A DNA stretch of 64,000 nt, from the NCBI GenBank assembly GCA_035610365.1, contig CM069436.1:40121117-40185116 (forward strand). The letters run 5' to 3'. The DNA is from Aquatica leii (Eukaryota; Arthropoda; Insecta; Coleoptera; Lampyridae). The position numbers were made by a program, and so were the translations under genes. The notes under the pieces are model-generated. The model was not told the origin of the DNA and did not search any database. It saw only the letters and a list, made by a program, of their open reading frames with translations. Shown in pieces: positions 57,858 to 64,000 of this stretch; the first letter of the stretch is position 1, and the number at the start of each line of letters is the position of its first letter.

Positions 57858-58913
57858 ATGGCGACCGACATGGACGTACGGTTAAAGCAACGAGCTGTCA
57901 TTGAATTTCTTACTGCAGAGGGTGTAGCGCCGATTGACGTCCATCGAAGGTTGAGTGCCGTGTACCGTGATGCGTGTGTTGATGTGAGTACTGTAAGGAC
58001 TGTGAAAGACGCAAATCCTGTTAAAACGGATATCCATGATCGGGTACGCAGTGGCCGACCAGTGTCTGCGTGTGGTGAAAGGCAGGTCGCTCTCGTGGAT
58101 GAACTTGTTCGTGAGAATCGACGGTGTAACCAAACTGACATTGCCAACAGGGTGGGTATTTCACAAGAAAGAGTACATCACATTATCTGCAATGTGCTGA
58201 AGTACAGGAGAGTTTGCGCGCGTTGGGTTTCCCGAATGCTTACTGATGAAATGAAAGCCAATCGGAAACAAATTTGCGAACAACTCTTGACTCGATATGA
58301 AGCAGAAGGTGACGCTTTTCTCCACAGCATTGTGACCGGTGACGAGTTGTGGGCGCATCATTACGACCCTGAAATGAAACGTCAGTCCATGGAGTAGAGA
58401 CATAAGGGTTCGCCAAACCCGAAAAAGTTCAAAGCAGTTCCATCAGCTGGGAAAGTCATGATTACCGTTTTCTGGGATTGCGATGGCATCGTTCACATCG
58501 AATTTTTGGAACGTGGTCGTACTGTCAACTCCGAACGATATGTTAACACCCTTACACATCTACAGCAACGGCTGCGTAGGGTTCGTCCAGACAAAGTGCC
58601 TATTCTGCAACATGATAACGCTCGGCCTCACACAAGTCAGAGAACGCGTACAGCACTGGAGAAGCTTCGGTTTCATGACGTGCTACCTCATCCACCTTAT
58701 AGCCCAGATCTTGCGCCTTGTGACTTTTTCCTCTTTCCGAAGCTTAAGGAACATCTTAAAGGCAAGCGTTTCTCTTCGGATGCAGAGGTGATAGCGGAGG
58801 TGCGGAAATGGTGCCGTGGGAAGTCTTCAGACTTTTTCCGTGACGGACTTACAAAACTCGTAGTACGTTGGCGTAAATGTATTGCTGCTAACGGCGATTA
58901 TGTGGAAAAGTAA
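57858..58913 (+). pseudogene. mariner transposase, complete except for one in-frame TAG
   Basis: The frame runs from ATG 57858 to TAA 58913 (351 residues, the usual mariner length) with one TAG at 58395-58397 where the family has SMEW (W to stop). The N-terminal paired-like HTH (LKQRAVIEFLTAEGVAPIDV) and second HTH (CNQTDIANRVGISQERVHHI) bind the TIRs. The catalytic residues are the D of VTGDELW, the D of LQHDNARPH, and the last D of YSPDLAPCDFFLF. The C-terminus is WRKCIAANGDYVEK. The spacing between the second and third D counts 35 residues, one more than the usual 34, because of RFHDVLP. Cut-and-paste transposition at TA is expected of an intact relative. Confidence 0.95.
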
Positions 58914-58986
58914 ATACATGAGTGCGTAGAGGACAGTTTTCACTATTATTTCACATTTATATGTAAACCGTATATCTATTATTAAT

Positions 58987-59030
58987 AAAGTTATAGCCAT
59001 GGAGGCATTAGTTTTCAATATGCCCTCGTA
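58987..59030 (-). repeat. mariner right TIR
   Basis: Inverted partner of 57696-57739, followed by TA. Confidence 0.95.
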
Positions 59031-59244
59031 TATGTATTACAAAACTAAACAAAAACATTTTAAGTGCGGTTATAAAACACATTATAGTGTAATTTTAACA
59101 TTGTCACCAAATCTGCTAGTTTTTAAAACTACTATTCGATTGTAAATTTATAACAATTTCCATCATGTCTTCAATGATACCCTGTAAATCCCATATACGT
59201 TATTCTTTTTTTATTGTATTTTTAACACAAGCATGTGGTATTGT

Positions 59245-60065
59245 TAGCCGCTGTATACTGTTTTCCTTGCGCCCATACCCATTACAATGATAGGGTAGCA
59301 ATCTTAAAATAGTTCTACCACTTTCTTTCACAATTTCATCAAGAGAGAATATTCACGTACTAATTGTAAAAGTTCGATTTTTAATAAGTCTTTATTTGCT
59401 TCCGTTACGTTTTTACGATGTCTGCTTTTCGCCAAGTTTGTGACGCAGCCTTTTCAGATTTAACACTATGATACGGTGCATTATCTATTACGATCACGAT
59501 ATTTTTATCTAAAAGTGATAGTACGCTTTGTAACCAATTCTTTAACACTTCACCATTTATTTTTTGCAATAGTCACCAAAAACAACAAGAATTTGTAAAT
59601 ACAATCGTAATAAAATTCATTCATTATTTATCTATTGTCTATCAAGATTTAAAATTTAAGTACTTGCTTTCTACAAAACCAGATTTGCTACCCATGTGCA
59701 TTAAAATTAATCATCTACCTTTGCTCGATGAATTTGTTATGCCAGTCGAAAGACCTTCCATGTGCGCTTTTCTTGCTCTCAAAATAGTACTATTTCTAAA
59801 TTTTTGCTGTAACGTGCTTTGCATTAACGCAAGTTTTATCGGTGTAATAAATTTGCCTTTTCTGACGTCACTTTTCTCAAATTCTTCTAGCTGTGAGTAA
59901 TGTGTTTTTAGTGATTCTTTTTGTTAGGTGAACGAGGAACTCCATACTCTTTAATTTGTTTGATAATATTTTGAATCAACCCTTCACCAATTCTAACTTC
60001 AATAGCTGTTAGTTTAATAGCTTACTAACTTACTTCTGTCGACCTTGCTTTTTAAATGAATACTA
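59245..60065 (-). pseudogene. IS630/Tc1-type (DDE_3) transposase relic
   Basis: On the minus strand the pieces read YTDKTCVNAKHVTAK (first catalytic D; about 59860-59815), RLIILMHMGSKSGF, NGEVLKNWLQSVLSLLDKN, IVIVIDNAPYHSVKSEKA (second D; about 59500), and DEIVKESGRTILRLLPYHCN (about 59335). The motif expected next, with the third acidic residue (NPIE.), is absent. The order and spacing match a widespread insect DDE transposase family. Multiple stops and frameshifts, and lack of TIRs, show an old relic. Confidence 0.8.
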
Positions 60066-60079
60066 TACGCTATCATTCT

Positions 60080-63000
60080 TTGACTACTTTCAACTGGTTG
60101 ACTTTTAGAATTTTTGAATGTTTAATTTAAACCGATGCAACAATTTGTGTTATACAGGGTGTAATAAGTATAACTAATAATCTCTTTATGGGAGATAGCT
60201 GTAATAATTTATATTGTATTTGCATTATAAACATAAAGTTTATTCCTTACAGTTTTCGATAAAAATTAATATTAATAATTAAGACGGCCCTGTTATAGTC
60301 TATTGTAAATTTGTAGAAAGAAAAGCCAATGGCCCAATTTAGGATTGTTTATTAGTAAACAACACGTACAAAGTGCAAGAATCCGATAAGATTGTTTTAG
60401 CTTAGTTTTACTGTAGATTGTTAAACACGTACAGAAAGCATAACCTTGGTTAACATGAAATAAGACTGTAGCAAACATTTATTTTTCTGACAATGCAGGG
60501 GTTATTGTGTCTATTTCGGTTGTGCGTTACTGTTGATTCGATTATCATTTATTTCAAGATATTTTAAATACATTAAATTATATTTAGGTATTTGGTATTA
60601 CTTGTTCAATTTAGTTTGATAGTTTTTCCTATTATTTACTAATTCCATTTTTTAATTTCTACATTTATGAAAATAACCGATTGATATTGTTACTTTACTT
60701 TTTTCTGTCGTTATTAAGAACCTTAAAGTAAATTAAAAATAACCTTGATTTTAGCACGATAATATATTTCTTAAATGTTGTTTATTTTGTCATCAGAAAC
60801 TTAATACTTAATAATAAACTTGAGTTCTAACAGTTTTAATCATTTTATATCACGTTCTTTTATAACAACTAGGTCCGGAATTACATCTAATTATTACAAA
60901 AAAATTAAAGACAAATTGATGAAACGCTAGACTAAAGGCTTATGAACAAAATGTGTAGGAAATTACCATATGTACTCTCTATTAAGAGATTATTAGTTAT
61001 ACTTGTTGCACTTCGTATACTTACCCACATTATAAAACTTGTAGATAAACAAAATGAGTTCTTAAAAGAACTGTTTATGTAAAATCAGGAAATACAGTAG
61101 CGCGATAACAAACATTAATAGAAAGCACGAGTACTAATAAATTTCGATTAATATGATTAACAAAGATAGAAAAATTGACAAATTTAATTGACAGAGAATT
61201 TAATAATTGTTGCCAATCATATAAATTAAAATATTAGTATTTTTAAGTTATATTATTTAAATGTGTAAAACTGGTTTTGATTTAGACCAAGAATAACATT
61301 GATAAATTGGCATATTATAGTAGTAGAAGTATATTTATTGCAACGACAATCTCTTAGAAGAACAGAGAGAAAATTTACTATGAACACAATAATTTCGGTT
61401 ATATCGAAATAAACAATTAGCCAGTCATTAAAAGTTTCTGCAGTAACAAACACGTGAAGGTAACCAAAGTTTTTGTGACAACAAAAAAATAATTAATAAT
61501 AGTAATGTTTTTCTAGGAAAGCACAAAAATGAGTATTTGGGCTGATGTAGTAACGCTTAAGTTCTCTTTTCCAAGTGATGTACGGTAAGAAACACAAAGC
61601 AAGGAACAAAATCTCAAAATATCGAACTTTATTTGACAAAAAATATTTTCAAGGCAAAAAGTCATCTTTGCAAAGCTCAAATAATAATATTGCGCTCACA
61701 AGCATGTTATGCGAAGAAAGGTCCAAAAATTGAGATTCACGTCCACTGACTGTCATTTTCTGCTGCCTTAGATACGGTTGAGAGGATTCGAAAAATGTAA
61801 AATTTTCTCTAGACACAATCAATTTTAGAGCCCAAGTGGAAATTTCAGAAACTTAGCCAGACTTTGATTAAATAAGCTTGGATTAAATAAATCATTCACT
61901 GATTAAATATACGATTTATATAGCGTGATTTCTGACAATTGTTTTACCACACTCTAATTAGTTGACGCGCATTTTTAAAAAAACAACGAAAGTAAATGAC
62001 TACTGGATTTTACCCGAGTTTTATAGCGGTTCACAGTTCAACAGATTCTAAGATTATGACAAGATTTTCGTTACGCAATTGCAATGTGAAGATTTCACCT
62101 TTGGAAATGTGCATCCACAGTTTATAAATTGGATTTTTCTCAAGAGTTTGTCGCGTTTGCGATTCCTTGTTATATCTAAAGAAGACTTCAGCAGATTGGA
62201 GTCGCAATAAAAACATATCGCGACGCGAAATAATCGACATGCTTTTTTATTAAATTCTCTAGGTGTTCTTAGCGTGATCTTTTGGCGTAAAAGAAGTAAA
62301 ACTAATCTTATAAACGACTTGTCAATTGCCAAAGACAAAGAAAAAAAATATTAAATTTGCTCTCTCAGTTACAGCAAAGAAACAAAAAATATACTTAGTT
62401 TAAGCGATAGAATTAAATTTAAATAATCAGTCTCAATTTTTTCGCGTTAGACAGTATTACAGTTCATCGCATCTCTCGTGCAATAATCAAATAAAAAACT
62501 TACAAACGTATATCCAAATAAATTTAACTAATTTGTGACTTTTTTATATGGCGCCTCAAATTCAAGATCACGTATTGCGATTTGTTGGGTCCTGACTGGA
62601 CGCAGGTTCGTAACAACTTGTCACTTACTAATAACTTTATACAAAACGTACACTCAAAGAAAAATATTAATAATAATATTTATAATAATTTTTATTATAA
62701 AACTTTATAAATTAGGTTTATTAAATTATTTAGTTTACGCAATTTATAATTTGAACATAAATTATCGGTTTAGTAGAACATGTGTGTTTCGGTCGAGTTG
62801 CTTTTGATGACCACTGCAACTTTTTTTTTGCGGCTAAGAGAAGCCACAATTTTTGTATTGAAATGATTTGCTGAATAACTTAAAATAACCAATAAAGTAT
62901 TACCTTAAAACGGTGCAAGATAGAGGTAAATTACACATAAACGTTTTTATAGGAGACAAAATTTACTATAAAAAGTCGGCGGTCAATAGTGCAACGTTGC

Positions 63001-63890
63001 ACAAAAAGGTTTTACATTACATTTAAATTCTGTAACTTTTAAATTATTACACTCCCGCGGACTTTTTTGTAGTAAATTTTGTGCTCAATAATTTGTTTAT
63101 GTGCAATTTTCATCTATATTGTACCGTTTTTGCAGCATACAAGACGAAAGCTCGCGCGAATAATTTTACAATTACTATAAATATTTTTCATCACTGCTGA
63201 GTGAAATTAAGACGTATTATATTTTTAAAACATAAAACGAATCATAAAGAATATCTTGTTTAATAATAACAAACACTGCATTTGAAAAATATAGAAAATG
63301 AAGTGGAATTAGGCACCACCGCAAGTTTCAGATTTGTTTCATCTGAGCGTTTCATCGTTTTGTTACATAAGCCTTCGAATCAAGCATCCTATAAGTGTTT
63401 TCAACACTAAAAGTTAGTATCTTCGTTATAGTTAAAATGTTACATCTACAGCGTTGTTTGAATCTATTTTCGGGCATATTTTGTATTTGATTTACATATA
63501 AAATGTTTGTACTCTAGTATTTCAAGCGCGGTAATCGCATAAGTTCTATCCGTAGGATAATGCCCAAAAACAATTTTTTTTTGGTTTGTGGAGATACGTA
63601 TTCTTTTACATGGTCCTTTGGTTTCTGTTTATTTTGAAGAAGGAAACTTATAGATTTGTTACACATAGCATGTAATCAATGATTTCGTTAGTGATGAATA
63701 TTAAAAAAAGTCATATGGATGCTTGAGAGATCATACAGTTCTATTTTCATACCAACATCATTCACTGTGAAATCAAAATGTTTTATGCCATTTAGGAACT
63801 AAATGTTGTTCAATAACAGTTTCTATAGTATCATTAATCTGTAAGAAAATAATAAATAAATAAAAACAGACTGATTTTTTCAACAATTTT
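60080..63890. other. AT-rich DNA, no gene recognised
   Basis: The region 61540-62640 is somewhat richer in G+C and has overlapping minus-strand frames (62031-62338), none with a known motif. GAGGCGCCAT on the minus strand at about 62550 recalls the GGGCGCCA strings elsewhere. Nothing else stands out. Confidence 0.4.
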
Positions 63891-63900
63891 ATGAATCATT

Positions 63901-63932
63901 TCGGCGTTTCAACGACACTTCGTCATCACTTG
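63901..63932 (-). ncRNA. Hammerhead-like PLE terminal motif
   Basis: The minus strand reads AGTGATGACGAAGTGTCGT followed by TGAAACGCCGA: TGATGA, a short ACGA/TCGT stem II, then GAAAC. C3 is changed and the rest of the element was not identified. Confidence 0.3.
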
Positions 63933-64000
63933 ACTAACTTTTTTCACTTGAGCTAGATTCATACACATCTGATGTTTTGTCTAAAGCAAATTACTCATTT

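Larger units (their letters stand above)
57696..59030 (+). mobile_element. mariner element, 1335 bp, with 44-bp TIRs
   Basis: TIRs 57696-57739 and 58987-59030 (start TACGAGGGCATATTGAA) differ at one position. TA target duplications lie at 57694-57695 and 59031-59032. One transposase frame fills the interior. It is non-autonomous only because of a single stop codon. The near-identical TIRs suggest a recent insertion. Confidence 0.95.

Noticed and set aside
59183-60165. TACCCTGTA and TACAGGGTG as TIRs of the IS630-type relic
   Set aside because: They point outward rather than inward around the transposase and share only about eight bases.
62031-62338. Overlapping minus-strand frames in two phases
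   Set aside because: Neither matches a known family, and overlapping open phases at this length occur by chance in this GC-richer patch.

Overview
The window reads as AT-rich arthropod (probably insect) nuclear DNA. It has no bacterial-style gene packing. Introns are short with GTAAGT donors, and almost every coding trace is a transposable-element protein. I found no intact host gene, tRNA, rRNA or CRISPR. Family names come from recognising protein motifs by eye; no database was searched.

Left part (1-24 kb). A multi-exon DUF4806-type gene on the minus strand is cut by the window edge and carries an in-frame stop. Two Penelope-like elements (PLEs) follow. The first (5743-6990) is split by a smaller PLE-like insertion with a 15-bp target duplication. 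The second (7408-9378) keeps RT and GIY-YIG endonuclease sequence between short inverted arms. A gutted Ty3/gypsy element (about 12.44-15.68 kb) and a Tigger/pogo transposase relic (18.69-19.63 kb) come next, then a dispersed-repeat copy at 22.97-24.07 kb.

Middle (24-42 kb). There is a broken FLYWCH + MULE transposase gene with intact-looking splice sites, a transposase helix-turn-helix fragment, and a minus-strand LINE interrupted by a plus-strand LINE. That insertion is bracketed by a direct duplication of about 511 bp. The rest is very AT-rich and looks empty apart from repeat fragments and one candidate orphan exon.

Right part (42-57.3 kb). This is the most unusual region. Three long AT-rich segments (A 3.4 kb, B 6.4 kb, C 5.4 kb) stand end to end and are separated by (TA)n tracts. 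Each has similar inverted ends and its own subterminal motif array (A: GTCACTTCC; B: GTGGCACCC; C: GAGATCCG), and all share a GGCAACGTTG-like box. A duplicated copy of the flanking sequence 140 bp downstream looks like the empty site. Inside are smaller elements: a 588-bp deletion derivative of a transposon, a dispersed-repeat copy, a 263-bp tandem array next to a transposase tail, and several PLE terminal fragments with hammerhead-like motifs.

Right end (57.6-64 kb). A nearly complete mariner has clear TIRs and TA target duplications and one stop codon in its transposase. An IS630/Tc1-type transposase relic follows, then AT-rich sequence ending in another PLE-like motif.

The genes do not form a pathway. 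The window is layered transposon insertion, with several insertion events still readable from target duplications.
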